From Duganella phyllosphaerae (lineage in GTDB: Bacteria; Pseudomonadota; Gammaproteobacteria; Burkholderiales; Burkholderiaceae_D): DNA of 48,241 nt. The translations under genes and the position numbers were made by a program. Positions 8,336 to 16,823 of the stretch are shown in pieces (the stretch's first letter is position 1; every line of letters begins with the position of its first letter). Location of the stretch: NCBI RefSeq assembly GCF_001758785.1, contig NZ_LROM01000052.1:1-48241 (forward strand), in the 5' to 3' direction. A model generated the notes under the pieces. The model searched no databases. It was not told the origin of the DNA and was given only the letters and a program-made list of their open reading frames with translations.

Positions 8336-9112
8336 TCAGTAGGCCTGGATACTGGTGACGAGCGTATTGACCGTCAGCGTCCAACCATCGACCAGCACGA
8401 ACAGCAGCAGCTTGAACGGCAAAGAAATGACCAATGGCGAGAGCATCATCATGCCCATGGCCATTAGCACCGAGGCCACCACCAGGTCGATCACCAAAAA
8501 CGGAATGAACAGCATGCAGCCGATCTGGAACGCGGTTTTCAGTTCCGACAGCACGAATGCCGCCAGCTTCACGGTAAACGCGTGCTTGGTGGGATCGGTG
8601 ACGTTGTCTTCGCCGGCCAGGTGGGCGATCTGCCTGAGTGCAGCCTTGCTGGTTTGTGCCAGCATGAAGCGCGACACTGGCTGCTGGGCGATCTGCAGCG
8701 CGCTGTCGAGACCGATCTTGTCCTGGTCGTAGGGCACGAATGCCTCGGTCCAGATCTGATCGCCGATCGGGCGCATCACCAGCAGGGTGAGGATCAGCGC
8801 CACGCCGGTAATCACCCGGTTGGGCAAGCCCTGCTGCAGGCCCAGGGCCTGGCGCAACAGCGACAGCACGATCACGAAACGGGTAAAACTGGTCATCATC
8901 ATGACCATCACCGGGAGCAGGCCCAGCAAGGTCATGATGATCAGGATCTGCATCTTGACCGTCAGCTCGGTCTTGGCGCCCGGCACCACGTTGGCCAGCA
9001 GGTCGACCGCGTGGGCGGCGCCCGGCAGCAGGGACAGCGCTGCAACGAGCGCGGCGGCTGTGGTCAGCTTGCCCATCGTCAGCTTGCCAGTCATCGGCGT
9101 TACCACGGTCAT
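8336..9112 (-). CDS. fliP: flagellar export protein FliP
   Basis: Core subunit of the export gate, 258 aa, with an N-terminal signal peptide (hydrophobic stretch ending AAHA), as FliP usually has. The conserved segment FTRFVIVLSLLRQALGLQQG and two C-terminal membrane helices are present. The start ATG overlaps the fliN stop (ATGA), so there is no room for fliO, which lies between fliN and fliP in primary flagellar operons. Confidence 0.97.
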   Translation of the reverse strand: MTVVTPMTGKLTMGKLTTAAALVAALSLLPGAAHAVDLLANVVPGAKTELTVKMQILIIMTLLGLLPVMVMMMTSFTRFVIVLSLLRQALGLQQGLPNRVITGVALILTLLVMRPIGDQIWTEAFVPYDQDKIGLDSALQIAQQPVSRFMLAQTSKAALRQIAHLAGEDNVTDPTKHAFTVKLAAFVLSELKTAFQIGCMLFIPFLVIDLVVASVLMAMGMMMLSPLVISLPFKLLLFVLVDGWTLTVNTLVTSIQAY

Positions 9113-9486
9113 GGAGTCATCAGGTCCAGGTTCAGGCCGTCGAGGTCGAGTACCTTGAGGCCGTAATTCTCGCCGGCCACCACCACTTCGGCGCGGCCGA
9201 TGGCGGTGCCGTTGACCTTGATGACCAGCGGCTCGCCAGCGAGCACATCGAGCTCGACCACACTGTCGGGGCCGATCGCCATCAATTCTTCCAGCGATAT
9301 GCGCGCCGAGCCCACTTCGAGCGTCAGCGTGACCGGGATCTTGCGCATCATGGCAGGCAGGTCGCGACGCGGAGCAGCTACCGCATGCGTGCTTTCGGTC
9401 AACTCTCCACCGACCTGCTCAATGATCATTTCGTCGGACAGGTCTTCCAGCATGGCGTCGTTGGGGTTGGCTACATTCATGTTCAT
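9109..9486 (-). CDS. fliN: flagellar motor switch protein FliN
   Basis: C-ring subunit, 125 aa. The last 75 or so residues form a SpoA domain (MMRKIPVTLTLEVGSARISL ... ELDVLAGEPLVIKVNGT), which pairs with the SpoA domain of FliM. The N-terminal part is short and acidic. It sits directly downstream of the fliM-like gene (2 bases) and overlaps fliP. Confidence 0.93.
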   Translation of the reverse strand: MNMNVANPNDAMLEDLSDEMIIEQVGGELTESTHAVAAPRRDLPAMMRKIPVTLTLEVGSARISLEELMAIGPDSVVELDVLAGEPLVIKVNGTAIGRAEVVVAGENYGLKVLDLDGLNLDLMTP

Positions 9487-9488
9487 CG

Positions 9489-10427
9489 TTATTCAGCGTC
9501 TTCAAAGGAGGTTAGGCAGAGCTTGCCCTTGTGCTCGGTCACAGCAGCGGTAAACAGGCGCGAGTCCTCGAGCAGGACGTCGGCTCGATGCAAACTGATC
9601 GGGATAATATCGCCGACCTGCAAGTCATACAGGCTGCCCAGCATGACTTCCTTGCTGGCCAGGCGACCAATCAGGCCCAGATGCAAGCGCTGCGCCAGCG
9701 GACCGGCGGGCTTGCGCTTTTTGGCGCCGTCCCGATCGCGCAACAGGCCGCGCAGCACGCCGGCCATCAATTGCTTGTCGAGCGCGAACCAGAAGCGACC
9801 GGCGGTCGCACCACTGTTAGCGCCCGCCAACGTGACCACGATCACCCAGGCGCCCTTGGCGGGCTGGGCGCCGGTAGTCGGCTTGAAACCATAATCTTCC
9901 ACCGCAGCGCCATCATCGTCGGCCAGCGGCTTGCCGCCGGGCGGCAGGTTGGCCTCGATGCGCCCGGCCAGGGTGCCGGCCAACTGTTGCCCCAATACCA
10001 CAGCGAGGCGCTCCTCGGTCGCAGTGACGCGCACGCTCGCTTCGTCCACTTCAGGCACCGAGTCACTCTTGGCGCCACTTCCATATCGATAGTTGAGTAC
10101 GCTGAGCAACACTTTGCGTTCGAGTGAAAAAGCGATCTGGCCAGCGGGCGCCGCAAAGCTGAGCCACCGGCTGTTGGGCGTATTGGCGCCATCGATGCGT
10201 GAAAACTGCACATCCTCGACCTGGAAGCCGCCCCAGTAGCGCCGGTTCATGTTCAACCGCATCGACTGCATGAGGTCGTCGCGCAACTGCGCCGCAAAAA
10301 TGGGCAGCAGGTGCACGGGACGACCCAGCAGTGAGGGGTCCAGAACTTGATGTTGCACTGTTTGTTTCGTCATTGTCGTATCGGGCTGGTCCGGGAAATC
10401 ACACTGAATGTCACTACGCTGCATCAT
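9489..10427 (-). CDS. fliM: divergent FliM-like motor switch protein
   Basis: 312 aa. First gene of the minus-strand operon; GGAGGT lies just upstream of tandem ATGs (10427 and 10424), so a longer reading frame to 10472 is not used. The C terminus (about 255-310) is a SpoA domain like those of FliM and HrcQ (SLYDLQVGDIIPISLHRAD). The region after residue 25 resembles the start of the FliM middle domain. The N-terminal EIDALL-type peptide by which FliM binds phospho-CheY is not visible. Position next to fliN supports FliM; the low similarity suggests the lateral LfiM type. Confidence 0.8.
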   Translation of the reverse strand: MMQRSDIQCDFPDQPDTTMTKQTVQHQVLDPSLLGRPVHLLPIFAAQLRDDLMQSMRLNMNRRYWGGFQVEDVQFSRIDGANTPNSRWLSFAAPAGQIAFSLERKVLLSVLNYRYGSGAKSDSVPEVDEASVRVTATEERLAVVLGQQLAGTLAGRIEANLPPGGKPLADDDGAAVEDYGFKPTTGAQPAKGAWVIVVTLAGANSGATAGRFWFALDKQLMAGVLRGLLRDRDGAKKRKPAGPLAQRLHLGLIGRLASKEVMLGSLYDLQVGDIIPISLHRADVLLEDSRLFTAAVTEHKGKLCLTSFEDAE

Positions 10428-11031
10428 CTCACCTCCGGATCGCAAACAACAGGACCACGGGAGCGTACGCACCTAAAATTTATTCAATGCAACAGCATAA
10501 CTGAAAGTTGGGGAGGTCCGGAAGCCAAAGCATACCCGATATTTCACATTATTGCCATTGAACAATATTCGGTTTGAATTGTGTCATCGAGAGTGTCGCG
10601 TGATGTTTACGGCGGGCAAATAAACCTTTACAGGAGTATTGCCAGCCGGTAAGCTTGGCTCGGTATTGGTTGGTATACGCTGCAACGCAACAAAGCCATA
10701 GTCATCGTGCTTAGTGAATGATTTATAACGATATTTCCTTATAGAAAACATGATGCATCGGTTTTTTGAAACGCGGCAGGTCGCTTTTGCAGGCGGCGGT
10801 CAAACGTGAAATTTTTTCGGATTTCCCCCACCATTTTTTGAACCTGATCAGCGTCCGATACACCTGGACAGGTATCTCTGTCACTGTTTGCCGGACAAAA
10901 GTGTGACATGCAGTCTGCATGTGTAGCATGGATGAGATAGCCAGTCGCACGTTGCACCACGCGGCGCTTGCTGGGTAAAGGCAATATGGCTATGTTAGGG
11001 ACATCAACGCTGTAAGTAACCGGAGGTAGCA
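10428..11031. promoter_or_regulatory. divergent intergenic region between fliM and fliE
   Basis: 604 bases without a credible gene, clearly more AT-rich than the flanks. It must hold the promoters for the leftward fliM-to-flhA operon and the rightward fliE operon. Visible structure: a 12-base palindrome ACCTGGACAGGT at 10862-10873 and an interrupted palindrome ACATGCA-GTC-TGCATGT at 10906-10922, both 110-170 bases upstream of fliE. A TGGCTCG that resembles a sigma-54 -24 element (about 10656) lacks a good -12 element. In Flag-2 loci this slot carries lafK. Confidence 0.6.
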
Positions 11032-11376
11032 ATGAGTAACGGAATCGCAGGTCTGATCCAGGCCGACCTGGCAGCGCTGACCAACGCCGCGCAAGCACTG
11101 TCGAACACTGCGGTCTCGGCCGCCAGCCAGTTCGGTGGCGCTACGCCCCACCAGGGCTTCTCGTTTGCCCAGGCCATGCAGGACACCATCGGCAAGATCA
11201 ACGACGGCGATGTCGCCGCCGGCCAGAAGATGGCCGACGTCGAATCGGGCAAGAGCGACGACCTGGTCGGCGCCATGTTGTCGAGCCAGGAAGCGAGCCT
11301 GTCCTTCTCCATGCTGATGCAAGTGCGCAACAAGGTGATGGGCGGGCTCGACGAGCTCATCAAACTGCCGCTGTAA
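11032..11376 (+). CDS. fliE: flagellar MS-ring/rod adaptor FliE
   Basis: Joins the MS ring to the proximal rod and is exported early; 114 aa. The C-terminal half carries the family pattern (SSQEASLSFSMLMQVRNKVM). A strong GGAGG lies 8 bases before the ATG. First gene of the rightward fliEFGHIJ operon. Confidence 0.95.
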   Translation: MSNGIAGLIQADLAALTNAAQALSNTAVSAASQFGGATPHQGFSFAQAMQDTIGKINDGDVAAGQKMADVESGKSDDLVGAMLSSQEASLSFSMLMQVRNKVMGGLDELIKLPL

Positions 11377-11409
11377 TGACCCGCTGACACCGCCCGCGAA
11401 AGTTCACCC

Positions 11410-13173
11410 GTGATTAACACCGTCAAGACCGCCTTCGGCCGCTGGCGCGCCAGCCCGGCCGCCCTGTCCGTCTCCCCCAACCTGCTCAAGAACCTCTACC
11501 CGCTACTGCTGCTGGCGATCGGCGTGACCGCGCTGGTGCTGATGTTCCTGTGGAAGGACCAGTCCGATTACAAGCCGGTGTTCGGCGCCCGTGAAAAAGT
11601 CTCGGCGTCGGACATGATGACCGTGCTGGAAGCCGAACGGGTGCCGTACCGCGTGCACCCGGAAAGCGGCCAGGTACTGGTACCGGCCGACATGCTGGGC
11701 AAGGTCCGCATGATGCTCGCCGCCAAGGGCGTGACCGCGCAACTGCCGGCCGGCCTGGAGCTGATGGACAAGAACGATCCGCTGGGCGTGTCGCAATTCG
11801 TCCAGGACGTGCGCTTCCGCCGCGGCCTCGAAGGCGAGCTGGCGCAGTCGATCATGACGCTCGACGCGATCGCCCATGCCCGCGTGCACCTGTCAATTGC
11901 CAAGTCGAGTTCGTTCGTCTCGTCCGATGGCGACAAGTCGTCGGCGTCCGTGGTGGTGGCGCTAAAACCAGGCCGTACGTTACAGCCCGAGGCGATTGCC
12001 GCCGTGATCAACATGGTGTCGGGCAGCGTCGCCAGCCTGGCGCCGGCGCGCGTCAGCCTGGTGGACCAGGCCGGCAACCTGCTGTCGTCCCACATTGACC
12101 TGTCCGAAGGCTTCGATGGCGGCGCCGGCGGCACCGAGGCGGCCAAGCGCTACCAGGACGACGTCAAGCAAAGCATCAAGGGCCTGCTCGGCCCGGTGAT
12201 CGGCGACGACAACTTCCGCCTGTCGGTGGCAGCCACCGTCAACAACGACAAGGTCGAAGAGACGGTCGAGAAATACGGCGCCGATCCGAAAGTGACCAGC
12301 GAAGCCATGCGCGAAGAGCAGGACCGCAACCGCATGACCATGGGCGTGCCGGGCACGCTGTCGAACCGCCCGCCGCCGGCCAATCCGAACCCGGCCGACG
12401 CCGCCAAGCCCGCCACCGATCCGGCCACCGGCAACGACGGCACTGCGCGCAAGAACGCCACCACGCGCCAGTACGCCTATGATCGCAGCATCACCCAGAC
12501 CAAGCGCAGCCGTGGCAGCCTGGAGAAACTGAGCGTGGCCGTGGTGCTGGCGCAAGCGGCCGCCCCGACCCCGAAAACCGGCTGGAGCGCGGCCGAAATC
12601 GCCAACATCGACAAGCTGCTGCGCAACGGCCTGGGCATCAACGTCGAACGCGGCGACCAGCTGGTGGTCTCGGCCATGAACTTCCCGGCCAAGGCCGAAG
12701 TGCTGCCCTGGTGGCAGGAGCGCGACAACGTGGTCGATATCAGTTCGTACCTGATTTACGGCGCTGGCGTGCTGTTCGGCTACCTGCTGATCCTGCGTCC
12801 CCTGATGCGCCTGGTCACGATGCGCTTCGCACCCGACCCGAAGGAGCAAGCCCGGACTTCCAATGAACGCCGCGCCGCCGAAGCGGCCGCCGTGGCCGCC
12901 GCCCGCGATGCCAAAGACGCCAACGGCAACCCGGTTGCCGCCATCCCGGGCAACCCGGCGGTGCCGGCGCTGGGCGCCGACGGCCTGCCAGTGCTGCCGG
13001 GCGCCACCGGCCCGACCACCATGGTGCCGCTGCTGGAAAACTACGATCTGCCGCCACCAGGCTCGGCGGTGGACGTGATGGTCGATCACCTGAAAGTACT
13101 GGCCGCGAAAGAACCGGAACGCGTCGCCGAAGTCGTCAAACAATGGATGCAGAAAAATGGCCGAACTCAATAA
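11410..13173 (+). CDS. fliF: flagellar MS-ring protein FliF
   Basis: Builds the MS ring in the inner membrane; 587 aa. One membrane helix lies at about residues 28-48 and the second at about 442-465. The periplasmic ring-building part lies between, with a proline/alanine-rich linker at about 315-350. The C-terminal helix (LAAKEPERVAEVVKQWMQKN) is the FliG-binding site. The start is a GTG; no ATG upstream fits. The end overlaps fliG by 17 bases. Confidence 0.97.
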   Translation: MINTVKTAFGRWRASPAALSVSPNLLKNLYPLLLLAIGVTALVLMFLWKDQSDYKPVFGAREKVSASDMMTVLEAERVPYRVHPESGQVLVPADMLGKVRMMLAAKGVTAQLPAGLELMDKNDPLGVSQFVQDVRFRRGLEGELAQSIMTLDAIAHARVHLSIAKSSSFVSSDGDKSSASVVVALKPGRTLQPEAIAAVINMVSGSVASLAPARVSLVDQAGNLLSSHIDLSEGFDGGAGGTEAAKRYQDDVKQSIKGLLGPVIGDDNFRLSVAATVNNDKVEETVEKYGADPKVTSEAMREEQDRNRMTMGVPGTLSNRPPPANPNPADAAKPATDPATGNDGTARKNATTRQYAYDRSITQTKRSRGSLEKLSVAVVLAQAAAPTPKTGWSAAEIANIDKLLRNGLGINVERGDQLVVSAMNFPAKAEVLPWWQERDNVVDISSYLIYGAGVLFGYLLILRPLMRLVTMRFAPDPKEQARTSNERRAAEAAAVAAARDAKDANGNPVAAIPGNPAVPALGADGLPVLPGATGPTTMVPLLENYDLPPPGSAVDVMVDHLKVLAAKEPERVAEVVKQWMQKNGRTQ

Positions 13174-14200
13174 TTACCAGGATAACGACGACGGCGAATT
13201 TGGCGCCACCGCCAAGCTGACGCCGGTCGAGCAAGCCGCCATCGTGCTGCTGAGCATAGGCGAGGAGCCGGCCGCTGCGGTGCTGCGCTGCCTGTCGCGC
13301 GAGGAGCTGATCGAAGTCACGCAAGTGATGTCGCGCATGAGCGGCATCAAGGTCGAGTCGGTGAAGACCGCGATGCAGACCTTTTTCGACGACTACCGCC
13401 AGCAGTCGGGCGTGCACGGCGCCTCGCGCAGCTACCTCAAGCGCTCGCTGGACCTGGCGCTGGGCTCCGACCTGGCCAATACCGTCTTGAACAACATCTA
13501 CGGCGACGAGCTGCGCCCGAAAATGGCGCGCCTGCAATGGGCCTCGCCCAAGTGGCTGGCCGAGTACATCTCCAACGAGCACGTGCAGATGCAGGCGGTG
13601 TTCCTGGCCTTCCTGCCGCCGGCGCTGGCCGGCCAGATCATCGACGCGCTGCCGCAAGAAGGCCGCGACCTGGTGCTGCTGAACCTGGCGCGCCTGGACG
13701 AGATCGACCGCGACCTGCTGCAGGAGCTCGATGACCTGGTGGTGCGCTGCCTCAGTTCGTTCGATTCGCAAAGCACCAGCGTGGAGGGCATCCGCCAGAC
13801 CGCCGAGATCCTCAACCGCCTGCCGGGCAACCGCGCGCAGATGGTCGAACTGCTGCGCGCCCACGACCCGGAAGTGGTGTCCAAGATCGAGCTGTCGATG
13901 TACGATTTCCTGATCCTGGCCAACCAGTCCGAGAACGCGCTCTCCCGCATCATCGAGGAAGTACCGCTCGAACAGTGGGCGATTGCACTCAAGGGCGCCG
14001 AAGTGTCGATCCGCGACGCCATCCTCAAGACCATGCCGAAACGCCAGGCGCAAGCGTTCGAGGACATGATGCGCCGCGCCGGCCCGATGCCGATGTCGCG
14101 CATCGAGCAGACCCGCCAGGAAATCATGAATACCGTCAAGGCACTGGCCGACAACGGCGAAGTCGAGATCCAGCTGTTTGCCGAACAGGTGGTTGAATGA
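13157..14200 (+). CDS. fliG: flagellar motor switch protein FliG
   Basis: Rotor protein that contacts the stator; 347 aa. The N-terminal domain binds FliF. The C-terminal domain has the charged torque helix (LKTMPKRQAQAFEDMMRRAG), so the interaction surface for MotA is kept. Starts inside the end of fliF, and its stop overlaps the fliH start (ATGA). Confidence 0.97.
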   Translation: MAELNNYQDNDDGEFGATAKLTPVEQAAIVLLSIGEEPAAAVLRCLSREELIEVTQVMSRMSGIKVESVKTAMQTFFDDYRQQSGVHGASRSYLKRSLDLALGSDLANTVLNNIYGDELRPKMARLQWASPKWLAEYISNEHVQMQAVFLAFLPPALAGQIIDALPQEGRDLVLLNLARLDEIDRDLLQELDDLVVRCLSSFDSQSTSVEGIRQTAEILNRLPGNRAQMVELLRAHDPEVVSKIELSMYDFLILANQSENALSRIIEEVPLEQWAIALKGAEVSIRDAILKTMPKRQAQAFEDMMRRAGPMPMSRIEQTRQEIMNTVKALADNGEVEIQLFAEQVVE

Positions 14201-14907
14201 AGCAGTTCCGCGCCTACCGCTTTCCGCCGCTGGCCCAGTTCACCAGCATGGCGCAGCAGCGCGCCACCGCCACTGGCCACAGCGGCGGCGACGCCGGCGC
14301 CCAGTGGGCGGCGTCGGTCACCGAAGGCTTCGAGCAGGGCCAGCGCGACGGCTATGAGATTGGTCTCGCACGCGGCCAGGAAGACGGCTACGAAGCGGGC
14401 CGCAACGCCGGCCAGCAGCAGGGCCGCGAAGAAGGCCGCCACGAAACCCTGGTCGCCTACGACCAGATGGCGCGTCCCGTTGACGCCATGCTCAAGAGCT
14501 TGAAGAAGCTGCGTTCCGACTACCGCGCCGCCCAGCGCAAGGAAGTGGTGGACCTGGTGGCCAAGGTGGCGCGCCAGGTGATCCGCGCCGAACTGGCCTT
14601 GCAGCCGGTGCAGCTGATGTCGCTGGTGGAAGAAACGCTGGCCTCGATGCCGCCCACGCGCGAAGAAATCGACGTCTTCCTCAACCCGGAAGAACTGAAA
14701 CGCATCACCGAGCTCGATCCAAAACGCTCCAAAAAATGGAACCTGATCGGCGACGCCCGCCTGGAAGTGGGCGAATGCCGCATCAAGGCTGGCGATAATG
14801 AAGTCGATGCCGGATGTCATCAACGTCTTGCTGCGGTCATGGAACAGGTCGATAATCAGTTGCAGGCCGTCGATGGCGGCGATGACGAAACGGAGAGCGA
14901 ACAGTGA
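14197..14907 (+). CDS. fliH: flagellar export ATPase regulator FliH
   Basis: Stator-like partner of the FliI ATPase, 236 aa. Residues about 44-80 form a run of GxxxG-type repeats (EQGQRDGYEIGLARGQEDGY), the hallmark of FliH. A C-terminal domain follows, related to the V/F-ATPase peripheral stalk. Coupled to fliG and fliI by ATGA and GTGA overlaps. Confidence 0.95.
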   Translation: MKQFRAYRFPPLAQFTSMAQQRATATGHSGGDAGAQWAASVTEGFEQGQRDGYEIGLARGQEDGYEAGRNAGQQQGREEGRHETLVAYDQMARPVDAMLKSLKKLRSDYRAAQRKEVVDLVAKVARQVIRAELALQPVQLMSLVEETLASMPPTREEIDVFLNPEELKRITELDPKRSKKWNLIGDARLEVGECRIKAGDNEVDAGCHQRLAAVMEQVDNQLQAVDGGDDETESEQ

Positions 14908-16214
14908 TCGCCGACGCCTTGCGCAATCTCGAACTGGGCACCGTCCCCATGGCCACCCCCACGGGCCGGCTGGTGGGCGCGTCCGGTTTGCTGCTCGAGG
15001 CGGTCGGCTGTCCGCTGCACACCGGCCAGCGTTGCCAGATCGAGACAGTGGGCGGCGACTGGCTGGACGCCCAGGTGGTCGGTTTTCGCGACAAGGTGTC
15101 GTACCTGATGCCGTTCAAGAAGGCCGTGGGCCTGACCACCGGCGCACGGGTGTTGCCTTCGCCCGACAAGATCAACTTGCAGATTGGTTCGAGCTGGCTG
15201 GGCCGCATGGTCAATGGCATCGGCGAACCGATCGACGGCCTGGGCAAGCTGAGCGGCGATTTCCCGCTCGATTCGCAGCCGCCGCGCATCAATCCGCTCA
15301 AGAAAAAACCGGTGACCGAGCCGCTCGACGTCGGCGTGCGCGCGATCAATTCCATGCTGACCCTCGGGCGCGGCCAGCGGGTGGGCCTGATGGCTGGCTC
15401 CGGCGTCGGCAAATCCGTGCTGCTGGGCCTGATGACCCGGCAGACCGTCGCCGACGTGGTGGTGGTGGGCCTGATCGGCGAACGCTCGCGCGAGGTACGC
15501 GAATTCGTCGACATGTCGCTCGGTAAAGAAGGTCTGCAAAAGGCGGTGCTGGTGATCGCCCCGGCCGACGAGAGCCCGCTGATGCGCATCATGGCGACCG
15601 AGCTGTGCCATTCGATCGCGGCGCACTACCGCGACCAGGGCAAGAACGTGCTGCTGCTGGTCGATTCGCTCACGCGCTACGCGATGGCGCTGCGCGAAGT
15701 GGCGCTGGCGCTCGGCGAGCCGCCGGCCACCAAGGGTTATCCGCCGTCGGTGTTTTCCGCCCTGCCCCAGCTGGTGGAATCGGCCGGCAACGGCGAGAAC
15801 CAGGTCGGCAGCATGAGCGCGATTTACACCGTGCTGGCCGAAGGCGACGACCAGCAGGACCCGGTGGTCGATACCGCGCGGGCAATTCTCGACGGCCACA
15901 TCGTGCTCACCCGCGAGCTGGCCGAGCGCGGCCACTACCCGGCGATCGATATCGGCCAGTCGATCAGCCGCTGCATGAGCCAGGTGATTACGCAGGACCA
16001 CATGCTGGCGGCGCGCGCGCTCAAGGCCAGCATGTCGCGCCACGACCGCGTGCGCGACCTGATCCCGCTCGGCGCCTACGTGCCGGGCGCCGATCCGGTC
16101 ACCGACCGCGCAGTGATGCTGCACCCGCGCGTGGAACAGTTTTTGTGCCAGGGCACCAAGGAGGAAGCACCGTACGAGCCGTGCATCAACCAGCTCGAAA
16201 CCTTGATGCGCTGA
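14904..16214 (+). CDS. fliI: flagellum-specific export ATPase FliI
   Basis: Hexameric ATPase of the flagellar type III apparatus, 436 aa. Walker A GSGVGKS lies at about residues 165-171 and Walker B (NVLLLVDSLTRYA) at about 247-258. The sequence is close to F1 beta and T3SS ATPases. Start is a GTG overlapping the fliH stop. A long minus-strand frame across the gene is a composition shadow. Confidence 0.98.
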   Translation: MIADALRNLELGTVPMATPTGRLVGASGLLLEAVGCPLHTGQRCQIETVGGDWLDAQVVGFRDKVSYLMPFKKAVGLTTGARVLPSPDKINLQIGSSWLGRMVNGIGEPIDGLGKLSGDFPLDSQPPRINPLKKKPVTEPLDVGVRAINSMLTLGRGQRVGLMAGSGVGKSVLLGLMTRQTVADVVVVGLIGERSREVREFVDMSLGKEGLQKAVLVIAPADESPLMRIMATELCHSIAAHYRDQGKNVLLLVDSLTRYAMALREVALALGEPPATKGYPPSVFSALPQLVESAGNGENQVGSMSAIYTVLAEGDDQQDPVVDTARAILDGHIVLTRELAERGHYPAIDIGQSISRCMSQVITQDHMLAARALKASMSRHDRVRDLIPLGAYVPGADPVTDRAVMLHPRVEQFLCQGTKEEAPYEPCINQLETLMR

Positions 16215-16247
16215 TGAAGTGAACCTGACCCAAGCGAGACCGACACC

Positions 16248-16679
16248 ATGAGCCAGCACAACATCCGCAACCTGACCACCCTGGTGGCCCTGCGCAACAC
16301 CGAAGTGGAGCGACTGCAAACCGAGATGGCCGAAAAGACCAGCTTGCGCGATCGCTACCAGAAAAACCTCGACCGCCTGACCGGGCTGTACGTGAACAGC
16401 GGCGCCAGCGGCAACCTGCACCCTGCCCTGGCCGGCAACTGCGGCGACTACAAGCAAGCCGTGATGGTGATGGCCGACAACCACCGGGTGGACCTGCATT
16501 TGCACGAAGCCGACATGGCCGTCTCGCAGCAGGCGCTCAATGCGGCGTGGGCCAAGCGCGAAGTGCTGGGCAAGGTACTCGACAAGCAGCACAAGGTCGT
16601 GCAAAAAGAACAGCATTCCAAAGAACGCAAGCAGCATGACGAATTGGCAACGCAAGCGTGGTGGCGCGGCCAAAAGTAA
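16248..16679 (+). CDS. fliJ: flagellar export chaperone FliJ
   Basis: 143-aa, highly charged, helical protein, the stalk-like partner of FliI and FlhA. Two long amphipathic helices (about 5-50 and 75-135) suggest an antiparallel coiled coil, as in FliJ. Sequence alone is weakly conserved in this family; the assignment leans on its place directly after fliI at 33 bases. Confidence 0.88.
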   Translation: MSQHNIRNLTTLVALRNTEVERLQTEMAEKTSLRDRYQKNLDRLTGLYVNSGASGNLHPALAGNCGDYKQAVMVMADNHRVDLHLHEADMAVSQQALNAAWAKREVLGKVLDKQHKVVQKEQHSKERKQHDELATQAWWRGQK

Positions 16680-16823
16680 CATTGTCGGAAGTTTCTCAGT
16701 GCGACACGCCGGGTGCGTCGTCCACGCAACACCTAAAAAAAAGTTAAAAATCTTTTCATACGGAAACGAATTGGGTCGCCTTGTATCAGGGTACACTCAC
16801 TTATCCTTGCAGGAGCATGAACC
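16680..16823 (+). promoter_or_regulatory. fliD upstream region, candidate late promoter
   Basis: 144 bases between fliJ and fliD. An A/T-rich stretch with TCTTTTCATACGGAAACGAA (16751-16770) shares the spaced pattern TTT-CA-A-GGAA-AAT with the flagellin upstream blocks at 951 and 2022. The match is partial and found by eye. A Shine-Dalgarno AGGAG lies at 16811-16815. It marks the start of the second rightward block, fliD to motB. Confidence 0.35.

Noticed and set aside
10723..11098. Small minus-strand frames (75 and 119 aa) in the fliM-fliE gap
   Set aside because: No ribosome site, no family pattern and overlap with the fliE start region; I see no remnant of lafK in them.
14856..16796. 646-aa minus-strand frame across fliI and fliJ
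   Set aside because: Antisense shadow of fliI with no recognisable domain and biased composition.
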